Assembly: GCA_015698305.1 (NCBI GenBank) | Contig: CP048620.1 | Span: 186,001 to 250,000, forward strand | Reading direction: 5' to 3' | Origin: Candidatus Nitrohelix vancouverensis | GTDB lineage: Bacteria > Nitrospinota > Nitrospinia > Nitrospinales > VA-1 | Length of the DNA stretch: 64,000 nt | In this document: positions 1 to 9,375 of the stretch, in pieces | Position numbering within the stretch: the stretch's first letter is position 1 | Layout of the letters: every line of letters starts with the position of its first letter | The notes under the pieces: model-generated | What the model was told of the DNA's origin: nothing | What the model saw: only the letters and a program-made list of their open reading frames with translations | Database searches by the model: none | Program-made: the position numbers and the translations under genes

Positions 1-1802
1 TATTTGCCATCGGTCCTCAAAACGGCGAGGAAGGCTTCCTGTGGAATTTCGACGCTTCCAATTTGTTTCATTTTTTTCTTTCCAGCCTTTTGCTTTTCAA
101 GCAATTTTCTTTTACGGGTGATGTCGCCGCCGTAACACTTGGCCAAAACGTTTTTCCTGAGCGCTTTCACGGTTTCCCGCGCCACCACCTTACTGCCAAT
201 GGTCGCCTGGATGATGACCTCGAACATCTGGCGGGGAATTTGCTCCTTGAGTTTTTTAGCCAGATCGCGCCCCTGAAAATAGGATTTATCCTTGTGGACG
301 ATCAGCGACAACGCGTCGACAAGCTCTCCATTCAACAGGATGTCCAATTTTACCAGATTGGAAGGCCTGAAATCCAAAAATTCATAATCAAAGGACGCAT
401 AGCCGCGCGTGCTGGATTTCAAACGATCGTAAAAATCCAGAACGATTTCATTGAAGGGCAGGTCGTATTCCAGCAAAACCGTTTGCGTGTTGAGGTATTC
501 CATTTTTGTCTGCATGCCGCGTCGATCGCGCACCAGAGTCATGATCGCTCCAATGTATTCCTCCGGCGCCACGATGGTGCCTTTCACGAAAGGTTCCTCA
601 AGATGCTCGATGCTGGAAAATTCCCTCAGCTTCGCCGGGTTGTCGATCAATTCCACCTGTCCGTCGGTGGTGATGATCTTGTAGACAACGGTGGGCGCGG
701 TGGTCAGCAACTCCACATTGTATTCGCGCTCCAGACGCTCGCGAATGATTTCCATATGCAATAAACCCAGAAACCCGCAACGAAAACCAAAGCCCAGCGC
801 CGTGGAGGTTTCCGCCTCGTAGGTGAAGGACGCGTCGTTCAGTTTCAATTTTTTGAGCGAATCGCGCAACATCTCGTATTGCTCGCCGCTGATGGGATAC
901 AAACCGCTGAACACCATCGGGTTGACTTCCTTGTAACCCGGCAGGGGCTTGGCGGCGGGGCTTTTCAAATGCGTTACGGTATCGCCAATCGCGATCTGGT
1001 CCAGTTCCTTGACTCCGGCGACGACATAGCCGACTTCGCCCGCGCGCAACTCCTCTTTCTTCACAGACGCCGGGGTGAAGACTCCCAGCTCCTCCACCTC
1101 GCAGGATTTTCCGGCCGCCATCATCAGAATCTTGTCGCCAACGCGCAAGGTTCCGTCCACCACTTTCACCAGGGTGACGACGCCGCGATAAGAATCGTAC
1201 CAGGCGTCGAACAAAAGAGCCTTCAGACGCTCGTCGGGATTGCCCTGCGGCGCAGGAATCTTTTTGGAGACCGCATCCAGCAGTTCGTCGATACCGATCC
1301 CTTCCTTGGCGCTGGTGAGCACCGCGCCCGCGGATTCGATCTGCAAGACGTCCTCCAACTGTTCCATGACCGCTTCCGGGTTGGCGCTGGGCAGATCGAT
1401 CTTGTTGATGACGGGAATGATCTCCAAGTTGTTCTTCATCGCCAGATTCAGATTGGCGATGGTTTGCGCCTGAATTCCCTGGGTCGCGTCGATGATGAGG
1501 AGCGCGCCCTCGCAAGCCGCCAGAGAGCGCGACACTTCGTAAGTGAAATCCACATGGCCCGGCGTGTCGATCATGTTGAAAATAAACTCCTGACCATCGG
1601 GTCTTTTATAGAGCAGACGCACCGTTTGCGCCTTGATCGTGATGCCGCGCTCGCGTTCGAGGTCCATGTTGTCGAGGACCTGGTTTTTCATTTCGCGCAT
1701 CTGCAAGGCCCCGGTCGAGATGATCAGCTTGTCGGCGAGCGTGGACTTGCCGTGATCGATATGGGCGATGATTGAAAAATTTCTAATGTTCTTTTGATCC
1801 AT
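1..1802 (-). CDS. lepA: Elongation factor 4 (LepA), 3' end at window edge
   Basis: Translation GTPase that binds stalled ribosomes and back-translocates tRNAs. Reading the minus strand from an ATG at 1802 gives an uninterrupted frame of 600 codons to the edge. The G1 loop AHIDHGKST lies near residues 13-21, DTPGH (G3) and NKID (G4) follow, and the protein ends with the LepA-specific tail [16 protein letters not shown]. coli LepA has 599 residues. The last two visible bases could begin a TAA or TAG stop, so the gene may lack only its final base here. It is followed on its 5' side by a nucleotidyltransferase gene on the same strand about 110 bp away. Identification is by family motifs and full-length colinearity; the only uncertainty is the exact end. 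Confidence 0.96.
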   Translation of the reverse strand, partial: MDQKNIRNFSIIAHIDHGKSTLADKLIISTGALQMREMKNQVLDNMDLERERGITIKAQTVRLLYKRPDGQEFIFNMIDTPGHVDFTYEVSRSLAACEGALLIIDATQGIQAQTIANLNLAMKNNLEIIPVINKIDLPSANPEAVMEQLEDVLQIESAGAVLTSAKEGIGIDELLDAVSKKIPAPQGNPDERLKALLFDAWYDSYRGVVTLVKVVDGTLRVGDKILMMAAGKSCEVEELGVFTPASVKKEELRAGEVGYVVAGVKELDQIAIGDTVTHLKSPAAKPLPGYKEVNPMVFSGLYPISGEQYEMLRDSLKKLKLNDASFTYEAETSTALGFGFRCGFLGLLHMEIIRERLEREYNVELLTTAPTVVYKIITTDGQVELIDNPAKLREFSSIEHLEEPFVKGTIVAPEEYIGAIMTLVRDRRGMQTKMEYLNTQTVLLEYDLPFNEIVLDFYDRLKSSTRGYASFDYEFLDFRPSNLVKLDILLNGELVDALSLIVHKDKSYFQGRDLAKKLKEQIPRQMFEVIIQATIGSKVVARETVKALRKNVLAKCYGGDITRKRKLLEKQKAGKKKMKQIGSVEIPQEAFLAVLRTDGK

Positions 1803-1910
1803 TAAGGAACCTTGTATTTACCTGTTGATAACCAGAGCAGACCTGCGACACAGCGAACCGCCTCGCGCAAACCGCCTGGAAAATGTCGGTTGAGTCGTCA
1901 AAAACCCGCG

Positions 1911-2900
1911 CTATGAATTAATCGGAGCCGGGCGCAGAACCGGGCTGGAAAGCTGGTCGCGCCATTCATCGAAGCGCGCGATCATGGCTTCATAATCCTT
2001 ATGATTGTCAATGTCAAGCGCGGCGCCGGGATAGGGAACTTCCATTGAGGTGAAACGGGTTTTCAAAATCGTGGAAATGCATCCTTCCAGTTCTTTTTTC
2101 GGAATCCATTTGCGAAAATAATTCACCATCGAGTCCATGTGCAAGGCCGAGAAAAAAAGGCACAATTCCAACCCGATATAATAGGGGTAATGCTGAAATT
2201 TGTCTTTGCCAAACAGCGACAATCCAAACAAAATAAAATTTTTGAAATTTCTTTGGTAACGGTACTGGTACATTTTCTGGATATAGGCCCGGTTAGCGAT
2301 CCGCAAGGGTTTCACAAGATGCAGGTTGTTGATTCGGTAGCTCTTTTCCTTGAGATGCAAATACGCCATCTTGATGCCGGGCTTGCCCTCCTGAGGATAA
2401 AAGGGCTGTAGAGCTTCTTCGGGAGTCAAGCCCAGTATATGATCGAAGTTGTCCACGTCGGCCCGACTGATAAAATGCTCCACCTCGTGAGGCGTCAACA
2501 AGGGAGAATCGCAAGGCACGATCAAAACCGCCTTGTCCTTGATTTCGGGCTGTTCCAGTTCTTCCGGCGATCCTCCATTCGGGAGAGTCTGCAAAAAAGT
2601 GCTCCAGATATTTTCGTACAGGTTGCGCTTTTGTTCCACCACCCGGACGGTCTTCGGGTAATTGAGATCGATCTCGTCCTTTTCGAAGGTTCCGCTCAAG
2701 CGCGTTTTCGAACCCACGACAAAAATATCCTGGACCGATTCCACCTGTTGCAAAGACTCCACCACATAGCTGATGATGCTCTTAGCTTGTATTGGGAGAA
2801 AGGCCTTGTGCTGGCGGTAAATCTTGTAGCTGGATTCACCCTCCCCAGCAACCAGAACGACGTCGTATTTATTCCCGTCCATTTTTACTTTCATATCCAT
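1911..2900 (-). CDS. MobA-like nucleotidyltransferase of unknown substrate
   Basis: A 329-residue protein with a nucleotidyltransferase fold of the MobA/NTP_transf_3 type. It has an N-terminal VLVAGEGESS segment (about residues 15-25) in place of the usual LAGG loop, a central VPCDSPLL (metal-binding Asp), and an LDIDN segment near the end that fits the closing acidic motif. The substrate cannot be read from the sequence; molybdopterin guanylylation is unlikely given the length and the unusual glycine loop. There is no membrane segment. The start at 2900 is the first ATG; Met3 and Met7 are alternatives and no strong Shine-Dalgarno is visible. It is divergent from gcvT, with a 145 bp spacer holding a short palindrome. 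Confidence 0.72.
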   Translation of the reverse strand: MDMKVKMDGNKYDVVLVAGEGESSYKIYRQHKAFLPIQAKSIISYVVESLQQVESVQDIFVVGSKTRLSGTFEKDEIDLNYPKTVRVVEQKRNLYENIWSTFLQTLPNGGSPEELEQPEIKDKAVLIVPCDSPLLTPHEVEHFISRADVDNFDHILGLTPEEALQPFYPQEGKPGIKMAYLHLKEKSYRINNLHLVKPLRIANRAYIQKMYQYRYQRNFKNFILFGLSLFGKDKFQHYPYYIGLELCLFFSALHMDSMVNYFRKWIPKKELEGCISTILKTRFTSMEVPYPGAALDIDNHKDYEAMIARFDEWRDQLSSPVLRPAPINS

Positions 2901-2924
2901 ATGCTTAAACAGCTTGATTTTAAA

Positions 2925-2936
2925 ATGTTATAACAT
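2925..2936. promoter_or_regulatory. 12-bp perfect palindrome in divergent spacer
   Basis: ATGTTATAACAT reads identically on both strands and sits in the 145 bp between the divergent nucleotidyltransferase and gcvT starts. It could be an operator half-site pair or an AT-rich -10 region for either gene. Twelve bases of AT-rich palindrome can occur by chance, so this is only a candidate. Confidence 0.25.
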
Positions 2937-3045
2937 AAAACGCATACAAATCGCGGCTTAACTGAAAGCGCGCCCCGCTTTTCAAACTTGCGCTTTTAGA
3001 TGAAATTGGTTATACAGGCATATTGTCCAACGGCTCCCTGAAACG

Positions 3046-4167
3046 ATGACACCCGAATCTGATTCCTCTTTAAAAATAACGCCTCTGCACGAAATCCACA
3101 AGGAACTGGGCGCAAAACTTGTCCCCTTCGCCGGCTGGCATATGCCGATTCAGTATGCAGGCGTTATGGAAGAACATTTATGCGTCCGCCAAGCGGTTGG
3201 CGTTTTTGACGTCAGCCATATGGGAGAAATTGACGTTAAAGGGCCGGAAGCAAAAGCCTTTCTGCAATACCTGACGACCAATGACCTGAACAAGATGTCG
3301 GACGGCTCGGTTCTTTATGCCCTCATGTGCTATGAAAATGGCGGCGTCGTGGACGATTTGTTAATCTATCGTTACTCGAACGAGCATTATTTTTTGTGCG
3401 TGAATGCGTCGAATACGGAAAAAGATTTCCGCTGGATCAGCGAACAAGCCGGACAATTCAAGGTCGAAATTGCCGATATCAGCGCCGCTACGGCGCAGTT
3501 GGCGGTTCAGGGTCGAAACGCCGAAGCCCTGCTACAAACGTTGAGCGATATCTCCCTGAGTCAAATCGAATATTATCATTTTAAAAAAGGGAAAATCCAT
3601 AACATTGAGTGTATAATTTCCCGGACCGGCTACACAGGAGAAGATGGCTTTGAATTATACATGGATTCCGATTCCGCCGCCGGTCTATTTAAGAAAATTC
3701 TTGCAGACGGAGCCGCTCAGGGTTTACAACCGATCGGCCTGGGCGCGCGCGATACGCTGAGACTGGAAATGGCTTATTCGCTGTACGGTAATGAAATCGA
3801 CGCAGACTGCAACCCCTTCGAAGCAGGTCTTGGCTGGGTGATTCGCCTGGACAAAGAAGAAGATTTCATCGGTAAAAAGACGTTGAATGAATTAAAGGTC
3901 AATGGGCCAAAGCGGCGAATCGTCGGTTTGAAACTGCAGACCCGGGGCGTCCCGCGATCCCATTATAAGGTATTGAACCAGGGCGAAACGGCAGGCGAGG
4001 TGACCAGCGGGGGATTTTCACCCTCGTTAAACGCCGGCATCGCGCTGGCTTATGTTGATCCTTCGCAGGCCAAAGTTGGGAACACGCTGGACATAGAGAT
4101 CAGGAACCGCCCTTTTCCCGCCCAGATCGTCAAAATGCCGTTCGTGCCTTCATCGGTAAAAAAATAA
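3046..4167 (+). CDS. gcvT: Aminomethyltransferase, glycine cleavage T-protein
   Basis: The T-protein of the glycine cleavage system takes the aminomethyl group from lipoylated GcvH and passes it to tetrahydrofolate, releasing ammonia. The 373-residue length matches the family. Visible family features are the N-terminal FAGWHMPIQY segment (about residues 28-37), FDVSHMGEI (about 54-62), SRTGYTGEDGFELY in the middle and the C-terminal GCV_T barrel with TSGGFSPSLNAGIALAYV. It starts a plus-strand operon with gcvH 59 bp downstream. No glycine riboswitch is recognisable in the 145 bp leader. Start chosen at the ATG giving the normal N-terminus. Confidence 0.96.
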   Translation: MTPESDSSLKITPLHEIHKELGAKLVPFAGWHMPIQYAGVMEEHLCVRQAVGVFDVSHMGEIDVKGPEAKAFLQYLTTNDLNKMSDGSVLYALMCYENGGVVDDLLIYRYSNEHYFLCVNASNTEKDFRWISEQAGQFKVEIADISAATAQLAVQGRNAEALLQTLSDISLSQIEYYHFKKGKIHNIECIISRTGYTGEDGFELYMDSDSAAGLFKKILADGAAQGLQPIGLGARDTLRLEMAYSLYGNEIDADCNPFEAGLGWVIRLDKEEDFIGKKTLNELKVNGPKRRIVGLKLQTRGVPRSHYKVLNQGETAGEVTSGGFSPSLNAGIALAYVDPSQAKVGNTLDIEIRNRPFPAQIVKMPFVPSSVKK

Positions 4168-4226
4168 ACAGGTCCTGCCACAAGGTCGGCGCCTGATAAC
4201 ATTAAACATTTGCAACTGGAGGTACT

Positions 4227-4616
4227 ATGGAGACTCCTCAGGATCTTTTATACACCATTGAACATGAATGGATTCGCGTCAACGGAAACAAGGGCGTGAT
4301 TGGCATTTCCGCATTTGCACAGGATCAATTGGGAGACGTCGTTTTCGTTGAAATGCCTGCGGTCGGCGCCGAATTGACGCAAGGAGAAACGTTCGGTGTC
4401 GTCGAGTCGGTTAAAACCGTGTCCGACCTGTACGCGCCCGTCAACGGCAAAGTCACCGCTGTCAACAAAGCGCTGGAAGAAAATCCAGAGTTGGTGAATT
4501 CCAGTCCCTATGGAGACGGCTGGATTCTGGAGATCGAACTCTTTGTGCCGGAAAAAACCGACCACCTGTTAAAACCCGCGCAATACGAAGAACAATGCGG
4601 CAAAGAAGGCGCCTGA
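4227..4616 (+). CDS. gcvH: Glycine cleavage H-protein, lipoyl carrier
   Basis: Small lipoyl carrier that shuttles the aminomethyl group between P-, T- and L-proteins. The 129-residue sequence has the lipoylation motif [10 protein letters not shown] with Lys63 as the predicted attachment site, and the conserved C-terminal [11 protein letters not shown] clear Shine-Dalgarno (GGAGG) precedes the ATG by five bases, stronger than at neighbouring genes. It lies between gcvT and gcvPA on the same strand, as expected for a gcv operon. No sign of truncation. Confidence 0.96.
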   Translation: METPQDLLYTIEHEWIRVNGNKGVIGISAFAQDQLGDVVFVEMPAVGAELTQGETFGVVESVKTVSDLYAPVNGKVTAVNKALEENPELVNSSPYGDGWILEIELFVPEKTDHLLKPAQYEEQCGKEGA

Positions 4617-4640
4617 TTCGGCCGCTACACAATTTTTAAA

Positions 4641-5996
4641 ATGCCATACATTCCACATACAGAAAACGATATCAGGGAAATGCTTGCGGCCGTCGGCGTG
4701 CAAACCGTCGATGAACTGTTCGACTGCATTCCAGAACCATTGCGCCTCGAAGACGGCGCCTTGGAACTGCCCACCGGAATGGCGGAGAGCGACCTGACCG
4801 GTCATTTTCGCGAGTTGGGAAAACGGAACCGCAACGCGTCTGTTTTCCTCGGCGCCGGAGCCTATCGTCATTATGTGCCCGCAATCGTCGGGGCGCTGGC
4901 TTTGCGCGGAGAATTTTCGACCAGCTACACGCCGTATCAACCCGAAGTCAGCCAGGGAACCCTGCAGGCCATTTTCGAGTTCCAGACCATGGTGTCCATG
5001 TTAACGGGAATGGAGATCGCCAACGCATCCGTCTACGACGGCGCGTCGAGCATGGCGGAAGCGGTTCTCATGGCCAACCGCATCAATCGAAAAAACAAGG
5101 TTCTGATTTCGCGCGCAGTTCACCCCGAATACCGCGAAGTCGCCAGAACGTATTGTCGAGGCGGACAGGTCGAGTTTCAGGAAATACCTTACGATGAGGA
5201 AACCGGGCAGACCGACCTTGAAAAACTCTACGAGGCGCTCAGCCCCGAAGTCAGCCCCGAAGTCAGCGCCGTGGTCATTCAAACTCCCAATTTTTTTGGC
5301 GTTGTCGAAGAATTCAAAGACTTGAGAGAACGGCTCGATGAAATCGACGCCCTCCTGATCGTAAATGTCACCGAAGCCTTGTCGATGGCGCTGTTGAAAT
5401 CGCCCGGCGAGCGCGGCGCAGATATCGTTTCAGCGGAAGGTCAATCCTTTGGTCTCCCCGTTTCGTTCGGCGGCCCTTACGTCGGCTTGTTTTCAACCCG
5501 CGAAAAATTTCTCCGCCAGATGCCCGGTCGCTTGTGCGGTGAAACCGTGGACCGACGAGGTCGACGCTCCTACGCGCTGACCCTCTCCACCCGCGAACAA
5601 CATATCCGTCGTGAAAAAGCCACATCCAACATCTGTACCAACCAGGGCCTGTGCGCTTTGTCGGCGACCATCTACCTCGCCTACATGGGCAAACAAGGCC
5701 TGAGAGATCTGGCAATCCTCAATTTAAAAAAAGCAGACTACCTGAAAAACAAACTCGCTAAAGTGAGCGGTTTTGAAATTGCGTTTTCGTCTGACACCTT
5801 CAATGAATTTGTTTTGCGATGCCCTCGTCCCGCCATAGAGATTCGCGACAATTTACTCCAGGAAAAAATCATCGCAGGATTTCCTCTGGCAGAAGACTAT
5901 CCTGAACTGAAAAACTCTCTTCTCCTTTGCGCCACCGAGGCCAACTCCCGCGAGGAAATGGATCGACTGGTCGACAAGCTTGCCAGCATGCGCTGA
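4641..5996 (+). CDS. gcvPA: Glycine dehydrogenase (decarboxylating) subunit 1
   Basis: Alpha subunit of the two-subunit P-protein that decarboxylates glycine. The 451-residue length and the start PYIPHTENDIREML are typical of subunit 1, as are FLGAGAYRHYVPA and SYTPYQPEVSQGTLQ. The PLP-binding lysine belongs to the partner subunit GcvPB, which is not in this window although it usually follows directly. A 12-bp in-frame tandem repeat near 5243-5268 gives SPEVSPEVS, a small recent-looking duplication in a loop. The gene ends the gcvT-gcvH-gcvPA run; a 142 bp gap separates it from an unrelated glycan gene. No Shine-Dalgarno is obvious before the chosen ATG. Confidence 0.95.
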   Translation: MPYIPHTENDIREMLAAVGVQTVDELFDCIPEPLRLEDGALELPTGMAESDLTGHFRELGKRNRNASVFLGAGAYRHYVPAIVGALALRGEFSTSYTPYQPEVSQGTLQAIFEFQTMVSMLTGMEIANASVYDGASSMAEAVLMANRINRKNKVLISRAVHPEYREVARTYCRGGQVEFQEIPYDEETGQTDLEKLYEALSPEVSPEVSAVVIQTPNFFGVVEEFKDLRERLDEIDALLIVNVTEALSMALLKSPGERGADIVSAEGQSFGLPVSFGGPYVGLFSTREKFLRQMPGRLCGETVDRRGRRSYALTLSTREQHIRREKATSNICTNQGLCALSATIYLAYMGKQGLRDLAILNLKKADYLKNKLAKVSGFEIAFSSDTFNEFVLRCPRPAIEIRDNLLQEKIIAGFPLAEDYPELKNSLLLCATEANSREEMDRLVDKLASMR

Positions 5997-6138
5997 TCTG
6001 TTATTATCAACGTGCATGCGGGTTGCGATCAATGACAAGTTCGCTCGCTATCCAAAATTCCCAGAAGCATTCAATCCTATAGACGTCTCATGCCCTTAAC
6101 TTCGTTGTCTGACGCACACTTATTCAGGATGAAAGAAT

Positions 6139-7317
6139 ATGAATGAGACCAATCTGATTCTGGATCGAATCATCATGGGAAGTTTGTTTGGTTTTGTAGC
6201 ATTTTCCCTGTTTTCGATCAGCTTGACTCAGATAGCCTGCGGACTGGGAGGTCTGGCATGGATAACCAAAGTCATCATCAATCACTCCCACAAAGAGCTT
6301 CATCTTCCTTTAAAATATCCATTGCTTGCGTTTAGTCTCGCCTGTATTTTAGCCGTCGCAACCGCCATCGACCCGGAGAACAGCTTCCCCTCTCTCAAAC
6401 GACTGCTCGAAATCCTTATTTTCTTCTGGGCGGTCAATACAATAGGCAACGAAACGCTACGAAATCGACTGATACTGGTTTTGATCCTTGCAGGAGCCTT
6501 GTCCACGTTCAGCGGTTTTTATCAAGTCTCGCAATTGGGCTTTGGCACCAATTCCCGTGCGGAAGGTTCCATGAGTGTTTACATGACTTTCGCAGGGCTG
6601 TTGATGATGGTTGGATTGCTTGCATTGAGCCGCCTGTTATTCATCGAACCCGTCAACAAATGGGTGGCGCTTGGTTTTTTTCTCATTACCCTTTGCCTGG
6701 TTCTGACTTACGCACGGCAAGCCTGGCTCGGTTTTTTAGCCGGGACGATTCTTTTAGTCTGGTTTCGTAAAAAAATACTATTGGCGGCGATTCCCGTTTT
6801 AATAGGTCTGATATTTGTGCTATCGCCTTGGGAGCTTCAAGATCGCTACAAAAGTATGCTTGATCTAAAAGATCGTAACCTGACCATCCGACTGGCTCTA
6901 TGGGATAGCGGCTTGCGAGCCTTTGCCGATTACCCTGTGACCGGGTGTGGATTCAAGTGTATGGACAAAATATACTCAAGGTACCCGGACCCCACCGGTT
7001 TTTTAGAAAGAATGAGAGGATTGCACAATAACTTCATTCAGCTTGCTGTTGATACAGGCATCCTCGGCGTCGGATCGTGGATCGCCATATGGGTCGCATA
7101 CTTCATGGCCCTGTATAAAAAAATAAGCGCATCTAATCGGGATCAACCTGAGTACGCTGTGGCCATGGGCAGTCTCGCCGCAATGTCGGGATTTCTCGTG
7201 GGCGGAATTTTTGAGGTAAATTTTTATGATTCCGAGGTGAGCATGTTGATGTATTTCATCATGGCGTTACCCTTTGCATCAGAACCAAACAAAATGAAAG
7301 AAACCATCAAGCGCTAA
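6139..7317 (+). CDS. O-antigen ligase / Wzy_C-family membrane protein
   Basis: A 392-residue polytopic inner-membrane protein, about ten to twelve hydrophobic segments by eye, of the O-antigen ligase/polymerase (Wzy_C) class. The family motif region is visible: TYARQAWLGFLAG around residue 190, a central periplasmic loop with LALWDSGLRAFADYPVTGCGFKC, and LHNNFIQLAVDTGILGVG near residue 295, the usual HxN-type signature. Members either join undecaprenyl-linked glycan to lipid A-core (WaaL) or polymerise repeat units; sequence alone does not decide. It is convergent with the radical SAM gene, with only 12 bp between. It probably serves the large glycan locus that follows. Confidence 0.82.
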   Translation: MNETNLILDRIIMGSLFGFVAFSLFSISLTQIACGLGGLAWITKVIINHSHKELHLPLKYPLLAFSLACILAVATAIDPENSFPSLKRLLEILIFFWAVNTIGNETLRNRLILVLILAGALSTFSGFYQVSQLGFGTNSRAEGSMSVYMTFAGLLMMVGLLALSRLLFIEPVNKWVALGFFLITLCLVLTYARQAWLGFLAGTILLVWFRKKILLAAIPVLIGLIFVLSPWELQDRYKSMLDLKDRNLTIRLALWDSGLRAFADYPVTGCGFKCMDKIYSRYPDPTGFLERMRGLHNNFIQLAVDTGILGVGSWIAIWVAYFMALYKKISASNRDQPEYAVAMGSLAAMSGFLVGGIFEVNFYDSEVSMLMYFIMALPFASEPNKMKETIKR

Positions 7318-7329
7318 TTCTATCCGGCT

Positions 7330-9282
7330 TTATCTGCCTTTTCGCAAGCTCTCCATCATTGGGTTATCCGTAACGATTTCAGGCAATACATTATTCCTTA
7401 AAACCTTTCTAAGCGAGGTGTAGCCCCCTGCAAGCGGCGGCGTTTCAGACAACGAAAACCATTCCTTAAATCTCCAGATCAGATATTCTTTCGTTAAACC
7501 CAACGAAACGTTCAAAGGATACTTACGAAAACCGTTTAAAATAAATAAGACGACCATAAAGCGGCGAACTCGCCAGAAAATAATCGGATAAAACATCGCT
7601 ATATGACCAATTTTCGCGCGTTTCTTTATAAGGGAGAAAAAGGAAGGCAAATGCCGCCTCAACTCCGCCAAGGATTCCTCCTGGCCTTCCGTTTCTAAAA
7701 GATTTGCAGAATCCATGTACATATTCTGCTCTTTAGCTCTGGCAGGGTCGGCAAAATAGCCGGAATCTTCCGAAACCTTCCCTGTTTTTTGTTGAATCAA
7801 ATACTTCAGACGCGTGGAATCCATCAGCTTTTTGTAATACGCTTTCATTCCCCATTTTTTGATATAAGTCACAACCGTGGCATTTTGAATTTCAAAGCGC
7901 CACTTTTCCAGCATGATCTTTGGATAGTCCGTGTAATTGATATAAGCCTCGCCATCTCTGGCGTCACGGTCAGAAATTTGCAAAAGATATTTTTCCTCAT
8001 CGTCAAAGGACTGCCCGATAAAGCCCTTCCGCCGACCAACCTCATACAAGGGCGTTCCCGGCAAAGCCTGAGCAAAATTGATGCTCAAGTCGTTCGGGTC
8101 CGTCTCTCTAGCCAGCTCTGCCGCGTAGGAAGTGAACGCTGCGGTCTCCTTGACAGTTTCGGGCGACTCGCCAGGCATACCTAAAACCATTTGCATGGTT
8201 GTGTGCAAGTTGTTCTCAGCCATCAAACGAACGGCCCTCATATTTTCCTCGACCGTCGTTTTTTTCTCCATGACGTCCAATATGCGCTGGCTTCCGCTTT
8301 CCATGCCATATTGAATCTCAACACAACCGGCTTCCTTCATATCCCCAATCCATTTTGAGGTGATGTCATGCACCCTCATCCCACCCACTTTCCACAATAA
8401 ATCCCGTTTTTTCATTTCTTTGATAAATTCGCTTAAATACCTTTTGTTGGTACCGAAGTTTTCATCGGCGACGTTAATGAAACCGGTATTATATTTTTCG
8501 ATGAAATAATCAATTCGCTCCATTAACGTGGCTAAGGGAATATAACGAATCGCTCTATCCCATCGATGACAGAAAGTGCATCGCGCTACACACCCCTTTG
8601 AAACCGGAATTGTCAAAATGGTTTTTCCGTATCTATGCGGTTCGTAGACCCTGGCATCATGCCCAAAAGCGGTTCCAGACAGCATCTCCGGAGTCGTGAC
8701 TGGAACAAAAATCTCCATTTGCCCCAAATCTTCCAGAATCGACCAGTCTATTTCATACATTCTTTCAGGTTCAATCGGGTCTGAAAAAGGAGTGACAACA
8801 AAGTTTGATTCGTCATCAAGATAGGAAACCCCTTTAACGTCGGCAAAATCACCTTTACCTTTTGCCTGAACCCAGCAGTTAACAAAATCCACCGCCATCT
8901 GTTCCCCTTCCCCCGTGCACACAAAATCAACCCCTGTTTTTTTTAATAAAATTTCAGCAGAGGCCCCCATGTTCCCGCCCAATAAAATTGTCGTGTCGGG
9001 AAACATCTTCTTAACGTCTAGTGTCAGTTTTTTTGTGTAATCATAAGCTGTGGAGACAACCGCGCTGACGCCTAGAATGTCAGGCTGTTCCTTCTTTATA
9101 AATTCTAAAACCTCTGAATAGGACGGGCGAAGCCGGTCAATATTATAAAAGATAGTATTTTCATATCCCGCTTGATGCAATGCCGTAAGCACCGACAAAC
9201 TGCCTATTGGAGGGAAATTGGTCGGTACCGGTCTTATCGGCGTTGTCACCATCAGTATTTTAGGATTACTTTTGTCGGACAT
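7330..9282 (-). CDS. B12-binding domain radical SAM protein
   Basis: A 650-residue class-B-type radical SAM enzyme. Residues 8-135 form a cobalamin-binding-like Rossmann domain (ILGVSAVVSTAYDYT, ILLGGNMGASAE, CTGEGE). The cluster-binding motif GCVARCTFC gives Cys231, Cys235 and Cys238 (CX3CX2C). The barrel continues with ENFGTNKR, YGMESGSQRIL and MVLGMPGESPETV. The C-terminal 200 residues are less conserved and contain a hydrophobic stretch near residues 560-580 that may contact the membrane. Relatives in lipid and glycan loci do radical methylations or rearrangements; the substrate here is unknown. It lies 93 bp downstream of the ABC exporter on the same strand, so the two may be co-transcribed. 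Confidence 0.85.
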   Translation of the reverse strand: MSDKSNPKILMVTTPIRPVPTNFPPIGSLSVLTALHQAGYENTIFYNIDRLRPSYSEVLEFIKKEQPDILGVSAVVSTAYDYTKKLTLDVKKMFPDTTILLGGNMGASAEILLKKTGVDFVCTGEGEQMAVDFVNCWVQAKGKGDFADVKGVSYLDDESNFVVTPFSDPIEPERMYEIDWSILEDLGQMEIFVPVTTPEMLSGTAFGHDARVYEPHRYGKTILTIPVSKGCVARCTFCHRWDRAIRYIPLATLMERIDYFIEKYNTGFINVADENFGTNKRYLSEFIKEMKKRDLLWKVGGMRVHDITSKWIGDMKEAGCVEIQYGMESGSQRILDVMEKKTTVEENMRAVRLMAENNLHTTMQMVLGMPGESPETVKETAAFTSYAAELARETDPNDLSINFAQALPGTPLYEVGRRKGFIGQSFDDEEKYLLQISDRDARDGEAYINYTDYPKIMLEKWRFEIQNATVVTYIKKWGMKAYYKKLMDSTRLKYLIQQKTGKVSEDSGYFADPARAKEQNMYMDSANLLETEGQEESLAELRRHLPSFFSLIKKRAKIGHIAMFYPIIFWRVRRFMVVLFILNGFRKYPLNVSLGLTKEYLIWRFKEWFSLSETPPLAGGYTSLRKVLRNNVLPEIVTDNPMMESLRKGR

Positions 9283-9375
9283 CCTTTATCTCCGCAAAGG
9301 AAAAAACTATTTTCCTATTTAATATTAATAAGATAGGGCTATCTTCTCACATTGGAAAAAATACGAAAAGAAAAA

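Noticed and set aside
598-1515. Minus-strand open frame of 305 codons
   Set aside because: It is an out-of-frame shadow of lepA; the lepA frame carries all GTPase motifs.
2901-3045. Glycine riboswitch upstream of gcvT
   Set aside because: The spacer is short and none of the conserved glycine-aptamer core segments are visible.
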